From a virus: a stretch of DNA of 31,095 bases. The notes beneath the pieces are model-generated. The model was not told the origin of the DNA and made no database searches. It worked only from the letters and a program-made list of their open reading frames with translations. Of this stretch, positions 6,074-13,963 are shown in pieces. Position numbers and translations under genes: made by a program. How positions within the stretch are numbered: the stretch's first letter is position 1; every line of letters starts with the position of its first letter. The stretch lies in IMG/VR virus record IMGVR_UViG_3300046692_000202, positions 1 through 31,095 of that record; one strand, given 5' to 3'.

Positions 6074-7354
6074 ATGACCGTGGCCTTCTCCGATGCCGAG
6101 CTGCGCCGTCGCGCTGAGGACCCTGCCGCTGTGTTGATGCGTGACCCTCGGCACCCGGGGCTGTATTTCCGCTTCACCGAAGCGCGGCCGCGTGGAACGT
6201 GGAGCCTGGTGGTGCGCAAGAAGTGGAACCGGATCGGCGCTTATCCCGACTTGTCGGCGAAGGCTGTTTTGGCCGCGCTGCCCGATCTTCGTATGCGGCT
6301 GGGCACTGATCCGGATGCAGGGGCAGCTGTATCGCCCTGGGCAACGCTGGGTGAGTTGCTGAGGTGGTACGCCGACCGAATGAGCCGTGACCGCAGCCTG
6401 TCAGACGAGCGCAAGGCCACCGGGAAGTCTGCAATTGCCCGTCACCTGATACCGCGTGTTGGCGATCTGGCACTGGTCGATGTACGTCACGGCACGCTCG
6501 ACACCCAGCTGATGTGGCCGCTGCAGGAGACACTGTCACTCGAATTCGTGCGGTTGATCTTCGGTCTCTTGGTGGTTGCCTGCCGCCAGGCTCACACGTT
6601 GGGCCTGATCCCGGCCAACCCTATGACAGGCATCAAGTTCAGCGACTTCTCCAAGACCAAGATCAAGGCTAAACCGGCGCGCCTGCGTGGCGTGCAAATC
6701 GAACATCTGTTGACGCAGCTGCATGCGCTGTTTGATGCCGACCAGCAGCCCGCAATGCTCGCGCTGATGATGCTCTGCCACGGCACCCGGATAGGCGAAA
6801 CCCGCAAAGCTCAGTGGTCACACATCAGTATCGCCGAGCGCACCTGGTATCTGCCGGTGGGCAACACGAAGACCCGCGTCGAGCACTCGCTCCCACTGAC
6901 CGAGCAGGTGAGCGCCCTGTTGATGGGATACCGCGCTCACCAGAAAGCATGCGGGTACGAGGGTCAGTTCCTTTTTCCATCCAAAAACGGGAAGGGCATG
7001 AGCAAGGCGCAGGCCAGCGCCGTGTTCACCGGACTGGGGAAGGGCGAGTGGAGCAGTCACGACTTGCGCAAGTTGGCCAGGACTGGATGGGCAGACCTCG
7101 GGGTCGACTTCCTGATTGGGGAGATGCTGATCAACCACGCGATGGGCCACAACGTGCAGGCCTACATCCACACCACGGTTGAGGAGCGTAAGCGCTCAGC
7201 CCTCGAACTGTGGCACGGCCATTTAGACCTGAAGGGGTTTTACCTGATTCATGGGTTGGAGGAAGGTAGAAACGAAAATTCGGGTAATGCCCTGCAAGCC
7301 ACGGAACACAAGGCCTGCGAGGCCCTTCAAGAATCAACCATAGGCGAGGTTTAA
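6074..7354 (+). CDS. Tyrosine recombinase (phage integrase) in mid-operon
   Basis: A 426-residue tyrosine recombinase. An N-terminal arm-binding-like part (about 1-80) is followed by a core-binding domain (about 88-195) and a catalytic domain (about 205-390). The catalytic set is complete: R239 (GTRIGE), K266 (NTKTR), H329-xx-R332 (SHDLRK), H355 (INHAMG) and Y364 (AYIH). ATG 6074 is used; GTG at 6068 overlaps the VRR-NUC stop and is an alternative. It lies within the early operon between a nuclease and the late regulator rather than at a prophage end. Either it is the prophage integrase with attP elsewhere, or a second recombinase acting on phage DNA (for example dimer resolution). No att-like repeat is visible next to it. 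Confidence 0.92.
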   Translation: MTVAFSDAELRRRAEDPAAVLMRDPRHPGLYFRFTEARPRGTWSLVVRKKWNRIGAYPDLSAKAVLAALPDLRMRLGTDPDAGAAVSPWATLGELLRWYADRMSRDRSLSDERKATGKSAIARHLIPRVGDLALVDVRHGTLDTQLMWPLQETLSLEFVRLIFGLLVVACRQAHTLGLIPANPMTGIKFSDFSKTKIKAKPARLRGVQIEHLLTQLHALFDADQQPAMLALMMLCHGTRIGETRKAQWSHISIAERTWYLPVGNTKTRVEHSLPLTEQVSALLMGYRAHQKACGYEGQFLFPSKNGKGMSKAQASAVFTGLGKGEWSSHDLRKLARTGWADLGVDFLIGEMLINHAMGHNVQAYIHTTVEERKRSALELWHGHLDLKGFYLIHGLEEGRNENSGNALQATEHKACEALQESTIGEV

Positions 7355-7356
7355 AA

Positions 7357-7677
7357 ATGATGAAAAAGCAGCATGGGCCCGCCTTAGTGCGCAGTTTGAT
7401 ACCGATGATTGAGTGTCCGTCATGTGCCGGGAAGGGGTTGATCAAAGGGTTGCTCCACGAGCTCGACTGCATCGGCTGTCACTCGTCCGGGTTCGTCCAT
7501 GCCGAGACGCTGGAGTCGCTGTTGATTGAGGACCTGGTGATTCAGCTCGGCCTGAAGGTCCGTAGCCTGGTCGCACAAATGAAGAAGCTCGACTGCTCGG
7601 TGCCCAGCGCTGAAGCCAGGCACTACCAGCAAGACAATACGCGCGGCGCCGGCCGCACGACTTTCCGGGGGGATTGA
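7357..7677 (+). CDS. Small DnaJ-type zinc-motif protein
   Basis: A 106-residue protein with C20-P-S-C23-A-G-K-G and C38-I-G-C41-H-S-S-G, which is the CxxCxGxG pattern of one DnaJ-type zinc module. The C-terminal half is helical (ESLLIEDLVIQLGLKVRSLVAQMKKL) with a basic end. It lies two bases after the integrase stop and just before the Q-position gene, as in many Pseudomonas phages where this place holds small zinc proteins linked to late regulation. I cannot assign a function. A second ATG (7360) directly follows the first. Confidence 0.75.
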   Translation: MMKKQHGPALVRSLIPMIECPSCAGKGLIKGLLHELDCIGCHSSGFVHAETLESLLIEDLVIQLGLKVRSLVAQMKKLDCSVPSAEARHYQQDNTRGAGRTTFRGD

Positions 7678-7680
7678 GTC

Positions 7681-8244
7681 ATGGGCATCTATAAAGACGT
7701 GATGAGCACATTGGTCCGGGTATTGGCCGCCGACAACATCGACAACAGCACGAAGCAGTCCTGGCAGAAGCTGATCGACGCCGATCTGCGCCAGGGTGGC
7801 ACCGGCAGTTCGCTCTCGGTGCGTGACAAGTTCGATTACGACTGCTGCCTCTACGCGCTCCTGCATCGGCAGCTCGATCCGGCGCAGTGGGACGTGCTGG
7901 TCGCGAAGTACTCGACGCACAAGGCCAACAAGGTCGCCGCCATCGGCCGGCTCGTGGCTCGCACGACGTCACCGGCTCCGCAACTGTTCATCTATAAGGC
8001 GCTGACCGCCTGGGCCATTCCGAAGCTGAAGGGCATCCAGACCGGCAAGCGGTCCACCGACATGATCGTGCTGCCCGCCGAGTTCTACGACATGAACAGC
8101 TGGGATACGGAAGGCAAACCCGAGTCGACGCGCCGCCGCTGGAAGACCGGTATCGCGAAGCGTTTGGAGTCGCTGGAAGAGGCTGCAGTGATTCACGCAA
8201 CAGAGATTTTCGACCGCGAACAGATCTTCATTGACGCCGCTTGA
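7681..8244 (+). CDS. Probable late-gene regulator at the Q position
   Basis: A 187-residue protein I recognise as a conserved Pseudomonas phage type (opening MGIYKDVMSTLVRVLAADNI; KFDYDCCLYALLHRQLDPAQWDVL; STRRRWKTGIAKRLESL near the end), with mixed helical and basic segments and no catalytic motif. It is the last gene before a promoter-like site and two tandem terminators that precede the lysis and head genes, which is where lambda Q or an equivalent late activator sits. A role in antitermination or late activation is therefore inferred from context, not from a domain. The start follows a GGGGGG stretch 10 bases upstream. Confidence 0.65.
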   Translation: MGIYKDVMSTLVRVLAADNIDNSTKQSWQKLIDADLRQGGTGSSLSVRDKFDYDCCLYALLHRQLDPAQWDVLVAKYSTHKANKVAAIGRLVARTTSPAPQLFIYKALTAWAIPKLKGIQTGKRSTDMIVLPAEFYDMNSWDTEGKPESTRRRWKTGIAKRLESLEEAAVIHATEIFDREQIFIDAA

Positions 8245-8267
8245 CGTAGTGGCGGAATGATCATAAA
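8241..8267 (+). promoter_or_regulatory. Possible late promoter (pR'-like)
   Basis: TTGACG (8241-8246) and CATAAA (8262-8267) are separated by 15 bases, a little short of the usual 16-18. Transcription would begin near 8274 and meet two intrinsic terminators within 60-100 bases, the same order as lambda pR'-tR'. The -35 overlaps the stop codon of the Q-position gene. Confidence 0.4.
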
Positions 8268-8313
8268 TTAGCCCCATCATGTCGATCTTGCGCGTTATGA
8301 GAGACGACACCAA

Positions 8314-8337
8314 AGCCCAGCCCTAGCTGGGCTTTTT
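8314..8337 (+). terminator. Intrinsic terminator, tR'-like
   Basis: AGCCCAGC (8314-8321) pairs perfectly with GCTGGGCT (8326-8333) across a 4-base loop, followed by TTTTT (8333-8337). It lies between the Q-position gene and the holin. Confidence 0.9.
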
Positions 8338-8351
8338 GCTTTCTCTATACG

Positions 8352-8377
8352 AGCCTCGCCACTGTGCGGGGCTTTTT
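8352..8377 (+). terminator. Second tandem intrinsic terminator
   Basis: AGCCTCGC (8352-8359) pairs with GCGGGGCT (8366-8373) with one G-U pair and a 6-base loop, followed by TTTTT (8373-8377). It is 15 bases after the first terminator; together they should block late transcription unless polymerase is modified. Confidence 0.85.
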
Positions 8378-8418
8378 CATTTCTGCTCCCAGAACGGGAG
8401 GTCAGTCGGATCTACCAA

Positions 8419-8736
8419 ATGCCTGAGAAAAATCCTGACTTCTGGGCGCAGGTCTGGCTCGTCCTCAGTACGCCGCTCTGGCAAGGAGCGATCATGGCCG
8501 CAACCATTTCACTGTTACGCGTGCTGTACGAAGGCAAGGAAGCCAATAAATGGCGCGTGATCCTCGAGGCGCTGATCTGCGGCGCGCTCAGCCTTTCTGC
8601 AAGCAGCATCATTGAATGGATGGCCTGGCCGTCGAGTCTCTCGGTAGCTGCCGGCGGCACCATCGGGTTCATCGGTGTGACCGCGATCCGGGAGCTGATT
8701 ATCAAGTTCCTCGGACGCAAGGCGGATGCAGCATGA
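8419..8736 (+). CDS. Holin, lambda S family
   Basis: A 105-residue protein with three hydrophobic segments (about residues 14-36, 47-67 and 73-97), a charged start (MPEKNPDFW) and a basic C-terminus (RELIIKFLGRKADAA). This is the class I holin layout and matches the lambda-type phage holin family (PF05106). It opens the inner membrane at a set time in lysis. The ATGA overlap with the Rz gene forms a holin-Rz-Rz1 cassette; no endolysin is next to it, the likely one lies at 30193-30618. An upstream GGGAGG at 8396-8401 is rather far from the start. Confidence 0.88.
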   Translation: MPEKNPDFWAQVWLVLSTPLWQGAIMAATISLLRVLYEGKEANKWRVILEALICGALSLSASSIIEWMAWPSSLSVAAGGTIGFIGVTAIRELIIKFLGRKADAA

Positions 8737-9119
8737 AGGCCATCGCCACAGCAATCATCATTGCCTTGGTCGCCGTCCTGCTCGTTGGCATCCAGCAATA
8801 CCGCGTCATCGCCCTCAGCGGCGCGATGCAGATCGAGACCAAGAGCAAGAACGACGCAATCGCGGCCAACACCGAGAGCCAAGCGACGATCACCACGCTG
8901 CGAGCGGAAGCCCAGCGCAACGCTGACTACCAGCGCGACCTCACTAAGCGGTTACAGGCCAGTCAGGCCAAGGCCAGAAAGGCGGAGAAGAACTTTGAAG
9001 ACCTCAAACGCAACAGCCCGGCTGTTCGTGATTGGGCTGCTCAGCCTCTTCCTGACGGCCTGCGCGGGAAAGCTGCCAGTGGTAACAAAGACAACGGCGG
9101 TAAGAGTCGAGCCCCCTGA
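8733..9119 (+). CDS. Rz-like inner-membrane spanin
   Basis: A 128-residue protein. Residues about 4-20 (IATAIIIALVAVLLVGI) are the N-terminal membrane anchor and residues about 40-100 are a periplasmic coiled coil (TESQATITTLRAEAQRNADYQ..., KARKAEKNFEDLKR). The C-terminus (PAVRDWAAQPLPDGLRG) is the conserved ending of Rz proteins. With the outer-membrane lipoprotein encoded in another frame within it, it spans the periplasm and fuses the two membranes in the last step of lysis. ATG 8733 overlaps the holin stop (ATGA). It replaces a longer open frame that would start inside the holin gene. Confidence 0.9.
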   Translation: MKAIATAIIIALVAVLLVGIQQYRVIALSGAMQIETKSKNDAIAANTESQATITTLRAEAQRNADYQRDLTKRLQASQAKARKAEKNFEDLKRNSPAVRDWAAQPLPDGLRGKAASGNKDNGGKSRAP

Positions 9120-9267
9120 GCTGATCCCGTGCGAGCGCGTTGATGAAGGCGCTTACGACCTGCGCCTCAATGGCGATGTGTGGCAACTCAAAGATCAGGC
9201 CATCAATCTGCTGGACACGTGCGCCGACCAGGTGGACGCCCAGATCAAACGCAGCCAAACGAGGTAA
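8995..9267 (+). CDS. Rz1-like outer-membrane spanin lipoprotein, nested in Rz
   Basis: A 90-residue protein read in the +1 frame relative to Rz. A lipoprotein signal (ARLFVIGLLSLFLTAC) ends with the lipobox LTAC, placing the modified cysteine at residue 23; the mature part begins CAGKLPVV and is short. The start appears to be TTG at 8995, with GGAG at 8984-8987 seven bases upstream; no ATG lies close to the signal sequence. The first 125 bases overlap Rz and the rest extends 148 bases past the Rz stop, so it is an overlapping rather than fully embedded Rz1. Partner of Rz in the spanin complex. Confidence 0.85.
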   Translation: MKTSNATARLFVIGLLSLFLTACAGKLPVVTKTTAVRVEPPELIPCERVDEGAYDLRLNGDVWQLKDQAINLLDTCADQVDAQIKRSQTR

Positions 9268-9273
9268 GTGGAC

Positions 9274-9357
9274 ATGCTCAGCCATTGGCCAATGTGGATC
9301 GTGCTGGTGTTCGCCGCTGGCTTGGCAGTCGGCAGCAAGATGGTAGGAGGTTGGTGA
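9274..9357 (+). CDS. 27-residue membrane peptide
   Basis: A tiny gene coding for a peptide with one hydrophobic segment (MWIVLVFAAGLAVG). GAGGTAAG lies 6-13 bases upstream of the ATG and the stop overlaps the next ATG (ATGA at 9357). It belongs to the lysis cluster by position. Function unknown; the evidence is packing and the ribosome-binding site only. Confidence 0.45.
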   Translation: MLSHWPMWIVLVFAAGLAVGSKMVGGW

Positions 9358-9596
9358 TGAAGCTGGTACTGAAGCGAATAGAAGGAACGATTGAGTCCAC
9401 CTCGCTGAGTGATTGTGAGCCCCAGCATCACAAGACTGGCCTGTCCGGGCCATTCGCCTTGCATACCGAAGACGGTGCATTGCTGCCCTGCCAGGTATCT
9501 ACCAACCTTGATAGCAGTGGTGGTGGGCATCCGGTAAGGCTGACCGTCACATTCACGGTGGATGGTGATCGGATCCGGGTAAAGGATGACCAATGA
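9357..9596 (+). CDS. Small hypothetical beta-rich protein
   Basis: A 79-residue protein beginning MKLVLKRIEGTIESTSLSD, with alternating polar and hydrophobic residues (PVRLTVTFTVDGDRIRVKDD) that suggest beta strands. I have no family for it. GGAGG lies at 9346-9350 seven bases upstream of the ATG, and it is joined by ATGA overlaps to the tiny genes on both sides. Small late-operon genes of this kind between Rz1 and HNH are common in Pseudomonas phages. Confidence 0.65.
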   Translation: MKLVLKRIEGTIESTSLSDCEPQHHKTGLSGPFALHTEDGALLPCQVSTNLDSSGGGHPVRLTVTFTVDGDRIRVKDDQ

Positions 9597-9736
9597 TGGC
9601 ATGCAGTGGATGCGCAGCCCGCCGCGCCCGGGCAATCAAGTGGGCGCAGGTGGCTATCGAGCGGGCCAAGAGCCTGGTCAAGCCGGCACCAACGAATCAA
9701 CCCGAGGGCAAGACCGATGGCAGCCAGGCCCTGTAG
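9593..9736 (+). CDS. 47-residue basic peptide
   Basis: A short gene whose product begins MMACSGCAARRARAIKWAQVAIERAKSL (only the CxxC at residues 4-7 and the basic helix are notable). Its ATG overlaps the upstream stop (ATGA) and its end overlaps the HNH gene start by 20 bases. It may be a small zinc- or DNA-binding protein, but nothing proves it; translation is inferred from the tight packing. Confidence 0.5.
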   Translation: MMACSGCAARRARAIKWAQVAIERAKSLVKPAPTNQPEGKTDGSQAL

Positions 9737-10082
9737 ATCAACGCGCTGTCCCAACTTAGTGAAGTCGAAGGCCGAGCAAGGCTTTTGCGATGTACATGCA
9801 TCACAGCGGGGAGCCTGGGTCAGAGAGAGAAGGGCAGGCAGCACGACCTCGCGCGGGTACGGTGCGGCATGGCAACGATTGCGTGCATCGGTCCTCAAGC
9901 GTGACCACTACATCTGCCAGTGCTCTGTCTGCACCGGCCTCGGGCGCGTGCGTGAGGCGACCGAGGTCGACCACATCATTGGCAAGGCCAATGGTGGAAC
10001 AGACGATCCCGGCAATCTTCAGGCCATCAACCACGACTGCCACAAGGAAAAGACCGCTCGGGAGTCGAATAGGCGCGAATAA
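9717..10082 (+). CDS. HNH endonuclease of the packaging module
   Basis: A 121-residue protein. The HNH motif is seen as EVDH86IIGKANGGTDD, N100 (DPGNLQAI) and H109 (CHKEK), with cysteines C69/C72 (CSVC) and C108 as zinc ligands. Small HNH proteins encoded directly before P27-type TerS and TerL are required with the terminase for cos cleavage in HK97-like phages. This gene has exactly that place, with the presumed cos region just downstream. The ATG at 9717 overlaps the preceding small gene; an upstream extension in the same frame would lie in other genes. Confidence 0.92.
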   Translation: MAARPCRSTRCPNLVKSKAEQGFCDVHASQRGAWVRERRAGSTTSRGYGAAWQRLRASVLKRDHYICQCSVCTGLGRVREATEVDHIIGKANGGTDDPGNLQAINHDCHKEKTARESNRRE

Positions 10083-10260
10083 TTCTCATATCAGGTCGCA
10101 AAGGTCTGTATTTCATGCAAAACGCACGGAAAATTGCAAAATCTATCGATATCACACTATTGATAGGGGGTAGGGTCAGAAGTCTGGGCCTTTTGGCTCG
10201 CTGACCGCGCTGAGGTCTCGTTTACACGACCGCGAAAAATGAAATTCAGGAGTCTCGCCG
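10083..10260 (+). other. Probable cos region between HNH and TerS
   Basis: A 178-base non-coding gap. It contains an imperfect stem (10143-10150 with 10159-10166, one G-T pair), a G-rich stretch (GGGGGTAGGG, 10166-10175), and two direct copies of GACCGCG (10203-10209 and 10228-10234) 25 bases apart flanking a GAGGTCTCG element, ending in CGCGAAAA. This order (G-rich run, GACCGCG..., CGCGAAAA before TerS) is what I know from cos regions of HK97-like phages. The exact nick positions cannot be given. Confidence 0.6.
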
Positions 10261-10740
10261 ATGCCGGGGGTAAAGGGGCGGTCCGGCCGTCGCCCCAAAC
10301 CCACGGCCAGCAAGGAGTTGGCCGGTAACCCTGGCAAACGAAAACTCAACAAGAACGAGCCCGACTTTGCGCTAGTTACCAAAATTGAACCCCCAGAGTG
10401 GCTATGTCCCAACTCGCAAGAAATGTGGTCCAGGGTCGTTCCTTCGCTACTGGCGGAGAAGATTTTGTGCGTTACCGATCTGCATAACGTCGAGGCGTTT
10501 TGTACGGCTTATGCAAACTGGCGTGCAGCCCAGGCATCGGTCACACAGTTCGGGATTGTTGTTCAGTCAGCGATGGGGTCGCCCATCAAAAACCCAGCTT
10601 TGACCGCCGCAAAGGAGGCCATGGCGCAAATGGTCACGTTCGGCTCACTCCTGGGGCTCGATCCTTCGAGCCGGTCCCGTCTCACCGGCGGGAAAAAGCC
10701 GGCCGGTACAAACGAATTTTCAGCACTTCTCAACGGATAA
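10261..10740 (+). CDS. Terminase small subunit, P27 family
   Basis: A 159-residue protein. The basic start ([14 protein letters not shown], then [15 protein letters not shown]) and the central region [37 protein letters not shown] are typical of P27-family small terminases. It recognises the packaging start site, presumably the cos region just upstream, and recruits the large subunit. The C-terminal [10 protein letters not shown] is the usual family ending. AGGAG lies at 10247-10251 before the ATG, and the large subunit starts two bases after its stop. Confidence 0.92.
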   Translation: MPGVKGRSGRRPKPTASKELAGNPGKRKLNKNEPDFALVTKIEPPEWLCPNSQEMWSRVVPSLLAEKILCVTDLHNVEAFCTAYANWRAAQASVTQFGIVVQSAMGSPIKNPALTAAKEAMAQMVTFGSLLGLDPSSRSRLTGGKKPAGTNEFSALLNG

Positions 10741-10742
10741 CC

Positions 10743-12461
10743 ATGGCCTACAAGCACCCCAACGTCGAAGCGGCGAACCGCTGGGCGCGGGATGTTGTGC
10801 GAGGCCGTAAGCCTGCGTGCCGTTTTGTGCAGCTCGCTTGCCAGCGGCATCTGGACGATCTAGTGAAGAGCAAGTCGGCCGGATTCCCTTACAAGTTCAA
10901 CCCCAAAGCCGCCGAGAAGAAACTGGCGCTTGCTCAGATGATGCCGCACGTAAAAGGGGAGTGGGCATTCAAACGTCAACTGATCACCCTGGAGCCGTGG
11001 CAAAAATTTGGCCTGGCCGTGACCTTCGGCTGGGTGAAAAAGAAATCGGGATTGCGCCGGTTTCGCGAAAGCTACTGGGAAGTGCCGCGCAAGAATGGCA
11101 AAAGCGTGATCGCCGCCGCGGTTGGCATCGGCATGTTCGTCGCTGACAACGAGTTCGGTGCCGAGATCTACAGCGGTGCGACCACCGAGAAGCAGGCGTG
11201 GGAAGTGTTCCGACCCGCTCGCTTGATGGTGAAGCGCTCGCCAATGCTGATCGAGGCCGCGGGTATCGAGGTCAACGCCTCGAACATGAGTCGTCCAGAG
11301 GATGGCGCGCGGTTTGAAGTCGTCATCGGGAATCCTGGTGACGGTGCTTCGCCGAGCTGCGCGATCGTGGACGAATACCACGAGCATGACAGCGCGGCCC
11401 TGTATGAAACCATGCTCACGGGCATGGGGGCACGACGGCAGCCACTGATGTTCATCATCACTACTGCCGGCAGCAACATCGAAGGCCCGTGCTACGACAT
11501 GCGCGGCCGGGTCGTTGAAATGCTCGAGGGCACCGTCCCAGATGACGAATTGTTCGGCTGGGTCTGGACGATCGACGAGGGCGATGACTGGACCGATCCC
11601 AAGGTCATGGCCAAGGCCAACCCGAACATGGGGGTTTCGGTCTACGAAGACTATTTGATCAGCCAGCAACAGAAGGCGATCAAGAACGCGAGCTTTCAGA
11701 ACACCTTCAAGACGAAGCATTTGAACGTCTGGGTATCGGCCCGCGAGGTTTATTTCAATATGGAAGCCTGGCGCGACTGCGCTGATCCAGGCTTGGCCAT
11801 GGAAGACTTCGAGGGCAGCGAATGCTTGATGTGTCTCGACTTGGCGTCGAAGACCGACATCTGTGCACGCATCAATTTGTTCTACCGCGTGATCGATGGC
11901 GTCCTCCATTACTACAGCGTTGCGCCGCGCTTCTACCTGCCGGATCAAACGATCCAATACGGCAGCGAGAAGTCGGTCGTCGAGCGCTATCAGAAGTGGG
12001 TGAACATGGGGCTTTTGACCTCACACGACGGCGCCGAGGTGAGCTTCAACCAGGTGCGCGACGATTTGCTGGCAGACGCGAAAACTGTCTCCCTCACTGA
12101 AATTCCGCACGATGAATGGGGTGCGTTTCAAATCGCCCAGGACTTCGAGCAGGAGGGGTACACACCGGTGAAGATCCCCAAGACGACCAAGACGTTTTCC
12201 CCTGCAATGAAAGAGGTGAACGGCGCCATTCTGAACGGCCGTTTTCACCATGACGGCAACCCAATCCTCACCTGGATGATGGGAAACGTCACCGCCAAAC
12301 CAGATGCCAACGAAAACGTTTTTCCAAGAAAAGAGAAGTCCGCCAAAAAGATCGATGGCGCAGTGGCTCTTCTGATGGGCGCGAACCGGGCAATGCTGCT
12401 TGCGGGAACGCAAGGCGGGTCAATTGGCGACTTCTTCTCAAACCCTATTATTGTTGGATAA
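10743..12461 (+). CDS. Terminase large subunit, HK97/lambdoid type
   Basis: A 572-residue protein. The ATPase part shows a Walker A-like PRKNGKS (115-121), Walker B CAIVDEYH (206-213, with D210/E211) and a coupling motif IITTAGS (238-244). The nuclease part follows with LDLASKTD (D366 and D372), the usual first acidic site. It drives ATP-powered DNA translocation into the prohead and cuts concatemers together with TerS and HNH. I chose the ATG at 10743, two bases after the TerS stop; the open frame extends upstream inside TerS but that part is not coding. Length is normal for the family. Confidence 0.95.
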   Translation: MAYKHPNVEAANRWARDVVRGRKPACRFVQLACQRHLDDLVKSKSAGFPYKFNPKAAEKKLALAQMMPHVKGEWAFKRQLITLEPWQKFGLAVTFGWVKKKSGLRRFRESYWEVPRKNGKSVIAAAVGIGMFVADNEFGAEIYSGATTEKQAWEVFRPARLMVKRSPMLIEAAGIEVNASNMSRPEDGARFEVVIGNPGDGASPSCAIVDEYHEHDSAALYETMLTGMGARRQPLMFIITTAGSNIEGPCYDMRGRVVEMLEGTVPDDELFGWVWTIDEGDDWTDPKVMAKANPNMGVSVYEDYLISQQQKAIKNASFQNTFKTKHLNVWVSAREVYFNMEAWRDCADPGLAMEDFEGSECLMCLDLASKTDICARINLFYRVIDGVLHYYSVAPRFYLPDQTIQYGSEKSVVERYQKWVNMGLLTSHDGAEVSFNQVRDDLLADAKTVSLTEIPHDEWGAFQIAQDFEQEGYTPVKIPKTTKTFSPAMKEVNGAILNGRFHHDGNPILTWMMGNVTAKPDANENVFPRKEKSAKKIDGAVALLMGANRAMLLAGTQGGSIGDFFSNPIIVG

Positions 12462-12468
12462 CTGAACC

Positions 12469-12633
12469 ATGGATACAGGCCTGATCCTCTTCATCGTGAC
12501 GGCCGTGGCCGCGCTGTGCCTGTTTGTCGCCGGCGTATTTGTCCTGGCCGGCCTCGGATGGTCCCTGATCGCCGGAGGCGCATCTTTTTTGGCGGGCGCT
12601 GGATTCATTCGCAAGGGGCTGACCGGTGAATAG
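12469..12633 (+). CDS. 54-residue two-span membrane protein
   Basis: A small gene between TerL and portal. Two hydrophobic segments (LILFIVTAVAALCLFVAGVF and LAGLGWSLIAGGASFLAGA) make up almost the whole protein. It begins 7 bases after the TerL stop and overlaps the portal start by 8 bases. Similar tiny membrane proteins occur at this place in other HK97-like phages; function unknown. Confidence 0.6.
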   Translation: MDTGLILFIVTAVAALCLFVAGVFVLAGLGWSLIAGGASFLAGAGFIRKGLTGE

Positions 12634-13963
12634 ACCTCTCAAGTCAGTACTGCGCCAGGCGCTGGTCAAATCGGCAGAGCCTGGACTGGTCAAGTCTTCG
12701 TTGGCTGGCTGGGTAGGTCGACGGATTGGGTTGGGTGATGCAGCGTTTTGGAACGGTTACAACGGTACCGATTCTGCTTCCGGTAAAACCGTGAGCCAGC
12801 AGACAGCACTTCAATTGTCGACGGTCTGGGCCTGTGTCCGGCTCATTGCCGAGACATTGGCCACTCTCCCGATCGCGCTCTACGAAGACAAAAACGGCGT
12901 GCCCGAAGTTGCAACGTCCCACCCGGTTCACCGAGTCATCAGCCAGCAGCCGAACGCGGATCAGACACCGGTCGAGTTTTGGGAATGTGTAGTGGCCAGC
13001 CTTCTGCTCAGCGGGAACAGTTTCAATGAGCCGCATTTGGTTGGCCGTGATCTCTCATCGCTCGAGTTTATCTTGCCTCAGTCGGTTTCACCGCCAAGGC
13101 GAACGAGCAGTGGCGCGATCGAATACCGATTCATCGACAGCGAGGGCAAGCCTCACACACTGCTTGATGAGCAAATGATGCACACGCGGGGGTTCGGTAC
13201 GGATCCCATGTTCGGCTTGAGCCCGGTTGCCATGGGTCGCAATGTATTCGGCGCTGCGATGGCTGCCGATGAGTCGGCCAGCAAGATGTTCGCCAATGGC
13301 ATGAAACTTGGCGGTGTGCTCTCCACGGATCAGATCCTGAACAAGATCCAGCGCGAGGACATCCGCGAAGACATGGCGAACAAGTTTGCTGGCGCCGTGA
13401 ACACCGGCAAAACGATGGTGTTGGAAGCGGGAATGAAATATCAGCAGGTGTCCATGTCGCCTGAAGATGCCCAGATGCTGCAAACCCGAGCGTTCAACGT
13501 CGAAGAGATTTGCCGATGGTTCCGTGTTCCACCTTGGATGGTTGGCCACACCTCGAACAGCACCAGCTGGGGTACGGGCATGGAGCAGCAGATGCTCGGT
13601 TTCCTGAGCTTCACGCTGCTCCCCTGGATGAAGCGCATCGAGCAGAGCATTAATCGGCGCCTGTTGCGCCCCGATGAGCGCCGCCGGTTCTACGCAAAGT
13701 TCAACCCTGAAGGCTTGCTTCGTGCCGATAGCGCGGCTCGCGCAGCCTTCTACAGCTCAATGACCCAGAACGGTATCTACACCCGCGACGAGTGCCGGAT
13801 CAAAGAGAACCTCGCACCCAAAGGCGGCAACGCCGCACAGCTCACAGTTCAGTCAAACATGCTGCCTATCGACAAACTCGGCGGCGATGCCGGCGATGCC
13901 CAGCAGGCGCGTTCAGCGCTGATTGATTGGCTCAACGACAAGCCCAAAGGTAATTCTGAATGA
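12626..13963 (+). CDS. Portal protein, HK97 family
   Basis: A 445-residue protein that forms the dodecameric channel at one capsid vertex. Recognisable segments are LSTVWACVRLIAETLATLPIALYED, HPVHRVISQQPNADQTPVEFWE and, later, RWFRVPPWMVGHTSNSTSW (GTGMEQQMLGF), all characteristic of HK97-type portals. The start is GTG at 12626 with AAGGGG about 8 bases upstream, overlapping the preceding small membrane gene. The end overlaps the protease start (ATGA). Length is normal for the family. Confidence 0.95.
   Translation: MNRPLKSVLRQALVKSAEPGLVKSSLAGWVGRRIGLGDAAFWNGYNGTDSASGKTVSQQTALQLSTVWACVRLIAETLATLPIALYEDKNGVPEVATSHPVHRVISQQPNADQTPVEFWECVVASLLLSGNSFNEPHLVGRDLSSLEFILPQSVSPPRRTSSGAIEYRFIDSEGKPHTLLDEQMMHTRGFGTDPMFGLSPVAMGRNVFGAAMAADESASKMFANGMKLGGVLSTDQILNKIQREDIREDMANKFAGAVNTGKTMVLEAGMKYQQVSMSPEDAQMLQTRAFNVEEICRWFRVPPWMVGHTSNSTSWGTGMEQQMLGFLSFTLLPWMKRIEQSINRRLLRPDERRRFYAKFNPEGLLRADSAARAAFYSSMTQNGIYTRDECRIKENLAPKGGNAAQLTVQSNMLPIDKLGGDAGDAQQARSALIDWLNDKPKGNSE

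Noticed and set aside
5639-9157. The 16-mer GATGAAGGCGCTTACG occurs at about 5639 and 9142
   Set aside because: One pair of this length is only mildly unlikely by chance in 31 kb and both lie in coding sequence with different reading contexts; no att function is supported.
10860-11957. A 365-codon minus-strand open frame opposite the large terminase
   Set aside because: Shadow of the terminase codons; histidine- and arginine-rich product without any motif.
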